Source: Phormidium tenue FACHB-886
GTDB taxonomy: Bacteria > Cyanobacteriota > Cyanobacteriia > Elainellales > Elainellaceae
NCBI RefSeq assembly: GCF_014764505.1
Contig: NZ_JACXWX010000003.1
Span: forward strand, 310,001 to 374,000
Direction of reading: 5' to 3'
DNA: 64,000 nt
Below the pieces are notes generated by a model. That model was not told the origin of the DNA and did not search any database. It saw only the letters and a list, made by a program, of their open reading frames with translations. Shown one piece after another: positions 1 through 8,331 of this stretch (its first letter is position 1; each line of letters opens with the position of its first letter). Position numbers and translations under genes: made by a program.

Positions 1-1
1 T

Positions 2-196
2 ACTTCCGGCTCGGCTCGCTATGCCTCGGCGCTAGGGGTCGAAACCTTTATGAAGCATTCCAGCTTGATTCAATATTCTCCTACCGCGCTGCGGCAAGTC
101 GCTAAGGCGATCGACAACTTGGCAACCGCTGAGGGGCTCCCCTCCCATGCAGACTCGGTGAGGCTACGCGTACAGGAACTTGACACAGAGACGTGA
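2..196 (+). CDS. hisD: Histidinol dehydrogenase, C-terminal end (partial)
   Basis: The first 64 codons of the window read as the tail of histidinol dehydrogenase, the enzyme for the last two oxidation steps of histidine synthesis (histidinol to histidine with NAD+). The visible part starts TSGSARYASALGVETFMK, where family members have a Gly-Thr/Ser-Ala-Arg loop followed by the FMK helix, and continues through the AEGLPSHADSVRLR helix typical of the C-terminal domain. The stop is TGA at 194-196. The active-site residues lie upstream of the window. The identification rests on this short but characteristic segment; the gene is cut by the window edge and not visibly damaged. Confidence 0.85.
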   Translation, partial: TSGSARYASALGVETFMKHSSLIQYSPTALRQVAKAIDNLATAEGLPSHADSVRLRVQELDTET

Positions 197-258
197 ACCC
201 CCCACGCTTCTGTTATTGAAAGCATCGACCCCACTGAAGGAGGCTGCAGGAGCCTGAC

Positions 259-684
259 ATGCTCAAGAGGATTCTCGTTGCTTTAGACAGCTCCAATCTA
301 TCGGCACAGGTCATTACTACCGTGCAGCAGCTCCAACTGCCTGCCGATGCTGAAATCGTTGTAGCACATGTGTTAGACCAGTCAAAATCTGATCTAGAAG
401 TGGCTAGCGATCGCCCACCCGTCTCAACGGAAGCCATCCCTAAAGATAGTCTAGAAAAGCTAGAGGCTTATCAAGCTGCACTGCCGACCGAGAGCAGCTT
501 GGAAGTGGTAGCAGGCGACCCCGCCGAAGAAATTATTCGTCTGGCCAATATTCACAAGACAGATTTGATTGTGATTGGCAGCCGAGGACTCACAGGAGTC
601 GATCGCATCTTACAGCGATCGGTGAGCAGCCAGGTTGTGGAAGAGGCACACTGCTCGGTGCTGGTGGTGCGCCCCATAGCTTGA
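259..684 (+). CDS. Universal stress protein (UspA family)
   Basis: A 141-residue single-domain universal stress protein, a cytoplasmic nucleotide-binding alpha/beta fold. It opens with the standard beta strand MLKRILVALDSS and ends with the ATP-binding type signature GSRGLTGVDRILQRSVSSQVVEEAHCSVLVVR, in which the G-x2-G-x9-G-S/T pattern and final VLVVRP strand are recognisable. Length is normal for a single Usp domain. It sits 62 bp after hisD on the same strand, and AAGGAGGC at 237-244 gives a possible but rather distant ribosome site. Family members help cells survive starvation and stress; the specific ligand or partner here cannot be told from sequence. Confidence 0.88.
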   Translation: MLKRILVALDSSNLSAQVITTVQQLQLPADAEIVVAHVLDQSKSDLEVASDRPPVSTEAIPKDSLEKLEAYQAALPTESSLEVVAGDPAEEIIRLANIHKTDLIVIGSRGLTGVDRILQRSVSSQVVEEAHCSVLVVRPIA

Positions 685-689
685 ACAGC

Positions 690-1235
690 TTATGCCACAT
701 GCTGCAGTTTACGTGTATTATCCACCAGACTGCGGGCGAAGGCATCAAATCTCTTGGATAGCGCTTCATCTAACAGCTTGCCATCCTCTCCAAAGGCTTT
801 CCAGGCTTGCCCGATCGACACCTGTTCTGGAATCATCCAGGCGTGAACCCAGCGCATAATCAGCCGCAGATCGTTAAGCGCGTTGCTGTTGGGCTGTCCG
901 CCTAATACACTAATTGCACCTGTAACCTTGCCATCTAGATGCTCGAAGGCCATTAGATCTAGCGTATTTTTGAGAACCCCACTGATGCTGCCGTGATACT
1001 CTGGGGTCGCCAGAACTAGCCCATTTGCCTGCTTTACAGTTTGGCGTAGCTTGTCCACATCAGGGTAGTCACTGTAGTCATCACCACCGTTGCAGAAGGG
1101 CAAATTAAGCGATCGCAAATCGAGGACTTCGACTTCGACTCCTAGAGCTGCCACCCGCTGCATCGCAACATCCAACGCTAAGTGGCTATAGGAACCAGGG
1201 CGCAAACTTCCAGCAATACCAACTATCTTGACCAT
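690..1235 (-). CDS. NADPH-dependent FMN reductase family protein
   Basis: A 181-residue flavodoxin-fold oxidoreductase of the NADPH-dependent FMN reductase family. The N terminus MVKIVGIAGSLRPGSYSHLAL carries the G-S-x-R-x-x-S phosphate-binding loop for FMN, and ATPEYHGSISGVLKNTLDL at about residues 77-95 is the characteristic second flavin loop (TPEYN/H-x-S-x-x-G-x-L-K). It probably reduces FMN or quinones and azo compounds with NADPH in the cytosol. It converges on the universal stress gene, with only five bases between the two stops and no terminator visible between them. Substrate cannot be assigned. Confidence 0.87.
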   Translation of the reverse strand: MVKIVGIAGSLRPGSYSHLALDVAMQRVAALGVEVEVLDLRSLNLPFCNGGDDYSDYPDVDKLRQTVKQANGLVLATPEYHGSISGVLKNTLDLMAFEHLDGKVTGAISVLGGQPNSNALNDLRLIMRWVHAWMIPEQVSIGQAWKAFGEDGKLLDEALSKRFDAFARSLVDNTRKLQHVA

Positions 1236-1728
1236 GGTTTAAATCCTTGGCTTGAGCAAAATTATTTAGCTGACTTAATTACAGTATACCTAAAACGGAC
1301 TCGTTATGACTTCAGAATAAATAGTTAAAGCCAAACTTTGGCTTAGTGCTAGAAAAAAAGCAATTTGCCCGTGATTATCGCTCTTGCCCTAAAATTAGCT
1401 CATCCGTCCTGCGGTTGACACTGGCTCATTTGAGCCTACTCCTATTGAGCCTGCTCCTCTAGAAACTTTTGCTTGTCTAAATCCCAGTGCTTGGAAAAGT
1501 CGTAGACGGTGGGCTTCCAAAAAATAGTCAGGGTTTGCTCCACACGCTGTAAAAATATTTCCGGTGTAAGGGGATGTTTGAAAAGTACCAAATGTTCTGC
1601 ATTTACGCCCCAAATCGCTCAATTAAAAGAACTTCCAAACCAACTTTTGCTCAAAATCCTTTCAATTGGAGGGTTCAAGGGAGGGTTTGGTTTAGCAATC
1701 CGGGTAAGTTAATGCTCAAATAGAGAAC
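1236..1728. other. Intergenic region with one copy of a dispersed 20-bp motif
   Basis: This 490-bp gap lies between two divergently transcribed genes and must hold both promoters. I see no convincing gene: the two open frames inside it lack family features and have poor codon use. At 1567-1586 it contains TAAGGGGATGTTTGAAAAGT, which differs in one base from a motif at 49118-49137 (opposite strand) and also recurs near 30.7 kb and 58 kb. The duplicated words TTTGAGCCTACTCCTATTGAGCC (about 1429-1451) look like short local repetition. Confidence 0.6.
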
Positions 1729-4044
1729 ATGGGATCATCGCGACGAGTCTTTTTACGGCAGATGGGGGTAGCGCTGGGTGCTTTGGGACTTAGCGAAGCT
1801 GGCTTGTCGCTGCTGGCAGACCAATATCAGCAGGCGATCGCGCTGCCCACCCCTCGCAAATTAGCGCTGCTGGTAGGCATCAACCAATACACTGAGCCAG
1901 TCTGTGATTTTGCGCCCAGCCGAGGGGCTGCCCTCAGCGGCTGCCTCACTGATGTAGAACTTCAGCGTGAGCTTTTAATCCATCGCTTTGGGTTTCAGCC
2001 CAATGACATTATTAGCCTTACCGATCAGCAAGCAACCCGAGCCGCGGTCGTAGAAGCGTTTCAGTCGCATTTGATGCAGGCAAAGCCGGGTGATGTAGTC
2101 GTGTTTCACTTCAGCGGCTTGGGCAGCCGTGTCAAGCTAACAGACGAACAAACAGAGTCGATCGTGGAACAGAACAGTCTTGTGCCTGTAGATGGCATGC
2201 TGCCAACCGAAGACAACCCTGTGATCAACGATTTGCGTGAAGAAATGCTGGGATTGCTGCTGCAGACACTACCAACGCAACAAATTACCACTATTCTCGA
2301 TGCAGGCTTCACCACGCTAGGCAGAATTCTTCAGGGAAATCTACAGATTCGATCGCGTCCAAATGCACCCAGCGGTCGGATCAGCGACGCAGACCGGATG
2401 CTGTTGCAGATTAGCCCGCCCGCTACGGGACTGGGACTGTTAGGGCAGGCGTTAGGGCAGGCAAAATTTCCAGGAATTTTGCTGGCGGCAGCGGCGGCAA
2501 ATCAGGTTGCAACAGAGGCGCAGTGGAATGGCTTCAGCGCTGGCTTGTTCACTTATGCTTTAACGCAGCGGCTGTGGTGGGCAACCCCTCCCACCGTGTT
2601 GCACTTTGTTCTCAACCAGGCAGCCGGAACAGTCCATCAGCTAGCGGGTGTTGAGCAACAGCCACACTTTGCAGGGCAGCTCCTGCAAAAACAACCGCCA
2701 GTTTACAACACTAATTCCACCTCTACTAGCGCTGAGGGATTCGTGCGGGCAATCGAGGAAGACGGCAAGGTACAGCTTTGGCTGGGGGGGCTGCCTGCTC
2801 CTGTGCTGGAAAACTATGGGGCATCGGTGTTGACGGTGGGCGAGACGGGCATGCTGCAGGTGCGATCGCGGGAAGGCTTAACGGCTAAAGCCCGTGCCAC
2901 GCCAGACACTATATTGCAGGTAGGGCAGTTTGTCCGAGAGCGAGTCCGCTTGCTGCCACGCAACGTCGGGCTAACTGTGGCGATCGATACCAGCCTAGAA
3001 CGGATTGAGCGGGTCGATGCAACCAGTGCGTTTTCTGCTATTCCAAGAGTGTCTTCGGTGATTGCAGGAGAACAGCCTGCTGATTTTCTATTTGGCAAAA
3101 CTCAGGATCACCAAACTTTAACAGCTTCGCTGGAGCCTGAACTGTATACCCCAGTGAATGAAGCCAATTCCCTCAAGGCGGGTGCAGTCGCTCAGAATAT
3201 GGCAAGTCCAGCGCAAAGCAGCACAGCCCCAAAAGCAAAGCTAAAGACGCAAACCTCCCCGCAAACTGGGTATGGCTTGTTTTATCCAGGGCGTGATGCC
3301 ATTCCTAACACTTTAATCTCGATCGACGAAGCTGTTAAAACAGCAGTCAATCGGCTCACGCCACAGCTCCGCACGCTGCTAGCAGCCAAATTGTTGCGGC
3401 TGACTGAGAATGCTGGCTCGTCTCGGTTGGGAGTCAAGGCAACTTTGGCAACAGTATCTCCACAGGAGCAAATTGTGCTTCAGCAGGAGACTGCACGTTG
3501 GCAAAACCCTGCTGATACAGCAGCGTCTCGAAAATCGTCGGTGAGCAAGCTGGCAGGGCTGCTGGCTAGCAGCAACACAGTTGCAAACGGCAGCGAAATC
3601 CAGTATCGACTGCTAAACTACAGCGATCACCCCGTTTATTTCATTCTGCTGGGCTTGGATATAGGGGGCAACGCAATCGCCTTTTATCCCAGCGAAGCAG
3701 CGGATGAAACGATGATTGCCCCTGGAGAGACGCTGGTTTTGCCGCAGACAATCGCTACGTCAGATTGGGTAATTCAAAGAACGGGCTTGGCAGAAACTCA
3801 TCTGATTTTTAGCCGATCGCCCTTGCGCCAAGCCTACCAAACGCTGGAAACAGAGGGACGATCGAAAACAGATGCTCGGCGGGTGACGCTGTTGCAAAAT
3901 CCTTTGGAGGTGGTTCAGGCGGTTTTAGAAGATTTACACCAGGCAAGTACCGCTGTCGTTCCTAAAATGGAGATTGCAGCGGATACTTATGCACTCGATG
4001 TGAACGCTTGGGCAACGCTAAGTTTTGTCTACCAAGTCACCTGA
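1729..4044 (+). CDS. Caspase-fold (orthocaspase-like) protein lacking the catalytic dyad
   Basis: A 771-residue exported-looking protein. The N terminus SSRRVFLRQMGVALGALGL resembles a twin-arginine or Sec signal with an RR-x-F-L-R motif. Residues 44-200 form a peptidase C14 caspase fold (KLALLVGINQY, GCLTDVELQRELL). The histidine expected in FHFSGHG is Leu131 (FHFSGLGSRV), and the cysteine expected in D-x-C is Gly193 (LDAGFT). Other cyanobacterial members of this type often have Tyr and Ser there, so this one deviates further and is predicted to be proteolytically dead. The C-terminal part, about residues 560-771, resembles the DUF4384 beta domain found in such proteins. It ends 131 bp from a convergent gene. 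A structural or ligand-binding role is an inference. Confidence 0.8.
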   Translation: MGSSRRVFLRQMGVALGALGLSEAGLSLLADQYQQAIALPTPRKLALLVGINQYTEPVCDFAPSRGAALSGCLTDVELQRELLIHRFGFQPNDIISLTDQQATRAAVVEAFQSHLMQAKPGDVVVFHFSGLGSRVKLTDEQTESIVEQNSLVPVDGMLPTEDNPVINDLREEMLGLLLQTLPTQQITTILDAGFTTLGRILQGNLQIRSRPNAPSGRISDADRMLLQISPPATGLGLLGQALGQAKFPGILLAAAAANQVATEAQWNGFSAGLFTYALTQRLWWATPPTVLHFVLNQAAGTVHQLAGVEQQPHFAGQLLQKQPPVYNTNSTSTSAEGFVRAIEEDGKVQLWLGGLPAPVLENYGASVLTVGETGMLQVRSREGLTAKARATPDTILQVGQFVRERVRLLPRNVGLTVAIDTSLERIERVDATSAFSAIPRVSSVIAGEQPADFLFGKTQDHQTLTASLEPELYTPVNEANSLKAGAVAQNMASPAQSSTAPKAKLKTQTSPQTGYGLFYPGRDAIPNTLISIDEAVKTAVNRLTPQLRTLLAAKLLRLTENAGSSRLGVKATLATVSPQEQIVLQQETARWQNPADTAASRKSSVSKLAGLLASSNTVANGSEIQYRLLNYSDHPVYFILLGLDIGGNAIAFYPSEAADETMIAPGETLVLPQTIATSDWVIQRTGLAETHLIFSRSPLRQAYQTLETEGRSKTDARRVTLLQNPLEVVQAVLEDLHQASTAVVPKMEIAADTYALDVNAWATLSFVYQVT

Positions 4045-4081
4045 ACCATTAGGACGCTATGCGCCTAGATCGAGCTTCTTT

Positions 4082-4118
4082 TTGTATAGAAACCTCGCGC
4101 AGCCAGGCTTCTATACAA
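4082..4118. terminator. Inverted repeat between convergent genes
   Basis: Two 14-bp arms (4082-4095 and 4105-4118) pair with one mismatch around a 9-base GC-rich loop. The element lies between the stops of the caspase-fold gene and the convergent nuclease/ParA gene, where a shared terminator is expected. The flanking T-tracts are weak, so efficient intrinsic termination is not certain. Confidence 0.5.
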
Positions 4119-4175
4119 GCTGCCACACAAAATTTTTTGTCCTGAGATATGCGCGTAGCGTTATACCGCAAATAT

Positions 4176-5291
4176 TCATTCACGCTTCAGCGTTTCCAGA
4201 TCCGAGTGTTCTTCCAGGTAATCAAGCAGGTTAAGAAAATCTGCTTTGGGCAAACAGCGACCGCCTACCGAATTAAAGGCAAGCTGGTAGCGATCGCCGT
4301 TGTAGATGTGGTAGCCCCAGTAGAAAAGCTGCTTGCTGTTGCGAATCGCCACTTCTTCTGGGTCGATAAACTTAAAGCGATCGTCTTCTTGTACTAGTTC
4401 GGCAAAATATCGCTGATATTCTTCTTTGAGAACGCGGCTGCGGTTGCTTTCATCGTCAAAGTAGTTGTTGATCAGCACAAATAGATGTGCGGTGGGGTTT
4501 ACCTGCCGAATGGCTTCGATCGTTCGTTTAATCACATGCCCGTTTTTGTTCAACCCCAGTGGATTAAGCGTAGTGGGAATGATGCAGTAGGAAAACTTTT
4601 TGACTAGCTCGACTGGATTTGCCTCCAGCACAGGCGAGCAGTCGCACACCACTACGCTAACATCGGGCAGGTGCTTATCATCCCATTCGTCAATTCCATA
4701 AACCGTGACAGTGTTTCCGGGCTTATGGTGGCTTCCGGGCAGTTTGATGCCTTCGCCCAGTAGTGTAGTCAGGTTACGCTGCGGGTCGAGATCTACCAGT
4801 GCAGCATCGTAGCCAGATAAAGCAAATGCACCCGCCAAATGGGCGCTGATCGTTGTTTTGCCCACGCCACCTTTGCAGGTAAAAACGCCCAAGTAGGTGA
4901 GCTGGCGCCGGGGTGGCTCTAGATCTTCTTCGTCACCCTTAATCCGAATGACTTTGCCATCGCGATAGAGTGCAAGCTGGACGCGATCATTATTCGCCTG
5001 CTTAAAATAAGTCAGCGCAGGGCGCGTGTAGCCGCTGGAAGCAATCAGGAAGCCTTTAGTGAAGCGATCGGCGATCGGCAGATCGAGAAATTCAAAGAAC
5101 TTTTCGATCTGCGGCACTTTAATAGGCACCCGGTGATTCTTGAGCTGAATTGCTACCACATCGTTGCCGCGAGTTGCTTCAATGTCATAGCTTTTGGTGT
5201 TGAGCGGCGGCATCTTTACCGCCCAACCCGACCTAGCGAGCAACATCATAATATCTTGCTCGAACTCATTGGCTTCTTCAAATCCTGCCAT
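4176..5291 (-). CDS. Mrr-type nuclease domain fused to ParA/MinD-type ATPase
   Basis: A 371-residue two-domain protein counted from the ATG at 5291; an upstream TTG in frame would add 13 residues, but the family-like sequence begins at MAGFEEANEFEQDI. Residues 1-115 resemble the restriction endonuclease-like Mrr domain: helix FEQDIMMLL, then Asp36 and Gln49-x-Lys51 in SYDIEAT...VVAIQLKNH, a D...QxK nuclease core. Residues 132-371 are a ParA-family P-loop ATPase with deviant Walker A CKGGVGKTT (Lys140, Lys145), switch VDLDPQ (Asp167, Asp169) and CDCSP (Asp217). ParA proteins position DNA or protein cargo, and Mrr domains cleave or bind DNA. No parB or methylase is adjacent, so it looks like a single-gene system. 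Role in DNA segregation or defence is inference. Confidence 0.78.
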   Translation of the reverse strand: MAGFEEANEFEQDIMMLLARSGWAVKMPPLNTKSYDIEATRGNDVVAIQLKNHRVPIKVPQIEKFFEFLDLPIADRFTKGFLIASSGYTRPALTYFKQANNDRVQLALYRDGKVIRIKGDEEDLEPPRRQLTYLGVFTCKGGVGKTTISAHLAGAFALSGYDAALVDLDPQRNLTTLLGEGIKLPGSHHKPGNTVTVYGIDEWDDKHLPDVSVVVCDCSPVLEANPVELVKKFSYCIIPTTLNPLGLNKNGHVIKRTIEAIRQVNPTAHLFVLINNYFDDESNRSRVLKEEYQRYFAELVQEDDRFKFIDPEEVAIRNSKQLFYWGYHIYNGDRYQLAFNSVGGRCLPKADFLNLLDYLEEHSDLETLKRE

Positions 5292-5491
5292 AGTTGGCTC
5301 GACTCGTTTGAGTAAACTGCAACTGCCCAACCAGTGGATTGCGTTCTTGATGGTTTGGAGTATAGCTCAGCACTGGCGATCTGGTTCAATTAAACCTGTG
5401 CTAGGTAACAAAATATTCCGTTTATTTACTGAACGTTGCACTTCTGATGTTGCATTTTCAGGATATGGCGCTTCACGCTCGAATAAAGAGT

Positions 5492-5538
5492 GGTTTTTTG
5501 GGGTGCCCCACGCAGAGCGTGGGGCACCCCAAAAAACC
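5492..5538. repeat. Perfect 22-bp inverted repeat with 3-base loop
   Basis: The arms 5492-5513 and 5517-5538 are exact reverse complements around the loop AGA, beginning GGTTTTTTGGGG and ending CCCCAAAAAACC. It lies between two divergently transcribed genes, so it is not placed as a terminator for either of them. It could be a mobile REP-like element, a cruciform or operator site, or the terminator of an unseen small transcript. Nothing else of note is visible in the 364-bp gap 5292-5655. Confidence 0.7.
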
Positions 5539-5655
5539 AGTACCTCACGAACTGGAAATCTTTATAAATTGATCACCTGGTTGGGTTTTCAGCCATTGCC
5601 AGAGTTTTAAGGAACAAATTAGCTTGATTGCAGCATTCTATCTTGAGTTTTCCTC

Positions 5656-6657
5656 ATGACCCCCAAGCCATCTTTCCACTCTCCCCAGCCGATCGACCGA
5701 GGCTTGAGCAGCTTATTTACAGGCGCTAGCTACCCGCTGCGGGCATTGCGACTGTTCCTGACCACGCCCAAGCTACGTGGCTATATACTGCTGCCCATTT
5801 TGATCAATGTGATTTTGGGCTTTGTCATCTATACAGGGCTGTTTTTGGCGGGCATGGAGGCGATCGATCGAATTATTGCTGATGTGCCGAACTGGACAGC
5901 CAGCCTGCCGCACTGGTCGGTGCATCTGCCTGCTTGGAACGTCAGCGCTCCCCGTTGGCTGCCAGCTTTACCCAGCCTGCCATCGCTGCCTCATATTGCT
6001 TTGCCTAACTGGAATCTCACCCTACCGGGCTGGTTTCACCTACCGAGTTGGCAGCCTGTCCTACCCGATTGGATTGCTTTCATTCCGACTGGGGCAGCGA
6101 GAGTGCTGATCTGGCTGCTGCGGCTCGTGCTGACTGTCGTTTTGCTGCTGCTGACGGGCTTTATTTTCCTGCAGTTCGGCGTATTGCTGGGCGCACCGTG
6201 GTATGGAAAACTCTCTGAAGAACTAGAGCGAATGCGGATGGGAAAAGTAACGCTCATTGAAGTGGGAATGGTTCAAGATATTTCCCGCGCTATTTTGTAT
6301 GAATTGAAAAAGCTAGGGCTGACGATCGCTATTCTGGTTCCCTCGCTGCTGCTCAACTTCTTTCCAGGCGTGGGAACAGCAATTGGCTCGGTGTTGGGGG
6401 TGGCGCTGGGAGCAACGATTGTCTGCATGGATTTTCTGGATGCTGCCGTGGAGCGCCGCCGTCCTGCCTTCCGCGAAAAGCTGGGCATTGTTTGGAAAAG
6501 TCTGCCCGCCAGCGGCACGTTTGGACTGGTTTGTCTGGCTCTAGTCAGCATTCCGCTGGTCAATTTGCTGGCTGTACCGATCTGCGTTGCAGCAGGAACG
6601 CTGTTCTTCTGCGATCGCATTTTGCCCTGGTATGAGCGGCAGGAAGAAGGCTCTTAA
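5656..6657 (+). CDS. EI24 domain membrane protein with Trp/Pro-rich insert
   Basis: A 333-residue integral membrane protein of the EI24 (CysZ-like) family. The start SLFTGASYPLRALRLFLTTPKLRGYILLPILINV is the typical entry into the first hydrophobic hairpin, and LSEELERMRMGK followed by several hydrophobic segments and a short polar tail matches the rest of the family. Between the first and second membrane segments, residues 78-140 form an unusual stretch of repeated W and LP units (PNW, LPHW, LPAW, LPNW, LPGW, LPSW, LPDW). Other EI24 proteins have a much shorter link here, so this looks like an expanded periplasmic or amphipathic repeat. Function is unknown; bacterial relatives include sulfate-uptake protein CysZ. 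Confidence 0.8.
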   Translation: MTPKPSFHSPQPIDRGLSSLFTGASYPLRALRLFLTTPKLRGYILLPILINVILGFVIYTGLFLAGMEAIDRIIADVPNWTASLPHWSVHLPAWNVSAPRWLPALPSLPSLPHIALPNWNLTLPGWFHLPSWQPVLPDWIAFIPTGAARVLIWLLRLVLTVVLLLLTGFIFLQFGVLLGAPWYGKLSEELERMRMGKVTLIEVGMVQDISRAILYELKKLGLTIAILVPSLLLNFFPGVGTAIGSVLGVALGATIVCMDFLDAAVERRRPAFREKLGIVWKSLPASGTFGLVCLALVSIPLVNLLAVPICVAAGTLFFCDRILPWYERQEEGS

Positions 6658-6678
6658 CCCTTGACCGACCCTGAGAGT

Positions 6679-7494
6679 TCATCGGTCTCGCATCAACTCT
6701 CGAAAGCGCTCGTCCTGCCGCAGCGCATCAAAACAAGCATCCGTCTGTGCCATCACCCGATACAGGTTGGGACTTAAAACGATCGCTCGGTGTAAATTCT
6801 TCAGGGCAGCTTCTAGGTCATCCTGAATTGCATAAGAGCAGGCTTTGCCATACCAGGCATTCGGATTGTCACTGCGGTATTGAAGGGATTTCTCAAAGCA
6901 AGCGATCGCTTCCGGATGGCGATCGAGCTTGGTTAACACTAAACCCCGGTAGTTCCAGGCATAGAAGCAGTTTCGCTTTAGGGTGAGAGCCGTGTTAAGG
7001 CTGGCAAGCGCTTCTTCATAACGGCGCAAAGATGCCAGTGAAACGGCGCGGATATACCAAGCCCGATGGTTATGGGGCTTGAGTTCGATTGCTTTGTCAA
7101 AGCTGGCGATTGCCTCTTTGTAGCGGTAGAGGCAGCTGTACGTGTGCCCCTGGTTGTACCAAATTTTGGCATCGTTCTGTTCAAATTTCAGGGCTTTGGT
7201 GAAGCAAGCTACCGCTTCTTCGTAGCGTTCCAGCTTGGCAAGGGCAATACCTTTTCCGTGCCAGGCGATCGCTTGCTTAGGCTTGCTGCTGATCGCTTTG
7301 TCGAAGCTAACGATTGCGTCTTCGTAAGCCCCAACTTGGTAGAGGGCACAGCCGCGCTGACTCCAGGCCTCGTAGTGGTTGGGCTGGAATTCCAAAAACT
7401 TATCGAATCGAGCGATCGATGCCTCGTATCGTCCCACCTGGTACAAGGCGTTTCCTTGGTCGTACCAAGTCTGTAGCTCTGGGATTTGGCTCAT
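6679..7494 (-). CDS. Tetratricopeptide repeat protein
   Basis: A 271-residue protein made almost entirely of about seven consecutive TPR units of 34 residues, each with the pattern W-x2-G-x2-L-x3-G-x2-E-x-A-x4-D-x-A (for example AWHGKGIALAKLERYEEAVACFTKAL). It has no signal peptide or membrane segment, so it is probably a cytoplasmic protein-protein interaction scaffold. The last unit is followed by a short tail with the sequence QTDACFDALRQDERFRELM, commonly seen at the end of cyanobacterial TPR proteins. It converges on the EI24 gene with 21 bp between the stops. The partner cannot be inferred from neighbours. Confidence 0.88.
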   Translation of the reverse strand: MSQIPELQTWYDQGNALYQVGRYEASIARFDKFLEFQPNHYEAWSQRGCALYQVGAYEDAIVSFDKAISSKPKQAIAWHGKGIALAKLERYEEAVACFTKALKFEQNDAKIWYNQGHTYSCLYRYKEAIASFDKAIELKPHNHRAWYIRAVSLASLRRYEEALASLNTALTLKRNCFYAWNYRGLVLTKLDRHPEAIACFEKSLQYRSDNPNAWYGKACSYAIQDDLEAALKNLHRAIVLSPNLYRVMAQTDACFDALRQDERFRELMRDR

Positions 7495-7557
7495 AGGATT
7501 GGGGTCAAATTTAGCGCAGCCTGACTCAGCACCCCTTTGAGCAGCATATCAAAGCCT

Positions 7558-8256
7558 TCAGGCGATCGCCATTGCTGCTTTCAGTATCCCCTGGAATAAG
7601 TGAATTCCATCGGTGTTGCCCAGCAGCGGATCAGCCGCTCTTTCAGGATGAGGCATCATACCTAGCACATTGCCGTGCCGATTGCAGATTCCAGCAATGT
7701 TGTGGAGTGAACCGTTCGGGTTGCTTGCTTCAGTCACCGTGCCTGCTGTTGTGCAATAGCGGAACAGCACTTGCTGATTTTCTTCAAGTTCGGCAAGGGT
7801 GTCGGGGCTGGCATAATAGCAGCCTTCCCCATGGGCGATCGGCAGCGTGACCACCTGCCCTGGCTGGTAGTTCTGCGTCCAGGGTAGATCAGTACGCTCA
7901 ACCCGCAGCGGCACCCGATCGCAAACAAAATGCAGATCGCGGTTTCGCATCAGCGCACCGGGCAGCAGTCCCATCTCGGTCAAAACTTGGAAGCCATTGC
8001 AAACGCCCAACACCAGCTTGCCTTGCTTGGCATGTTCCAGAGTAGACTGCATCGCTGGAGAAAATCGGGCGATCGCCCCACAGCGCAAATAATCACCGTA
8101 GCTAAAGCCACCCGGCAAAATTACCACATCCAGATCCGACAAATCGCTGTCTTCGTGCCACACCATCCGAGTTGGCTGCTGCAACACATCCCGAACTACC
8201 ATCGCAACATCTCGATCGCAGTTTGACCCTGGGAAGACAATTACGCCGAATTTCAT
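7558..8256 (-). CDS. purQ: Phosphoribosylformylglycinamidine synthase, glutaminase subunit
   Basis: PurQ is the class I glutamine amidotransferase subunit that makes ammonia for FGAM synthase, the fourth step of purine synthesis. The protein has 232 residues, normal for PurQ. It shows PGSNCDRD at the N terminus, the oxyanion region [14 protein letters not shown], the nucleophile Cys86 in GVCNGFQ, and the His203/Glu205 pair in MMPHPERA. The partner PurS gene lies upstream on the same strand with a PLP-enzyme gene between them. PurL, the large subunit, is not in this window. Identification is firm. Confidence 0.96.
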   Translation of the reverse strand: MKFGVIVFPGSNCDRDVAMVVRDVLQQPTRMVWHEDSDLSDLDVVILPGGFSYGDYLRCGAIARFSPAMQSTLEHAKQGKLVLGVCNGFQVLTEMGLLPGALMRNRDLHFVCDRVPLRVERTDLPWTQNYQPGQVVTLPIAHGEGCYYASPDTLAELEENQQVLFRYCTTAGTVTEASNPNGSLHNIAGICNRHGNVLGMMPHPERAADPLLGNTDGIHLFQGILKAAMAIA

Positions 8257-8331
8257 CGCTGCTCCTTGTTACGCTTCTCCCTTGTGTGGGTTGGGGTCTA
8301 GCGGCATAAAGACTACTCTCTCAGAATAGCG

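Noticed and set aside
1395-1712. Two overlapping open frames of 67 and 75 codons between the FMN reductase and caspase-fold genes
   Set aside because: They lie on opposite strands over the same DNA, lack ribosome sites and family features, and have codon use unlike the surrounding genes.
5194-5610. 138-codon open frame across the Mrr-ParA start and the hairpin
   Set aside because: It is antisense to the nuclease domain for a third of its length and crosses a perfect palindrome; no family similarity.
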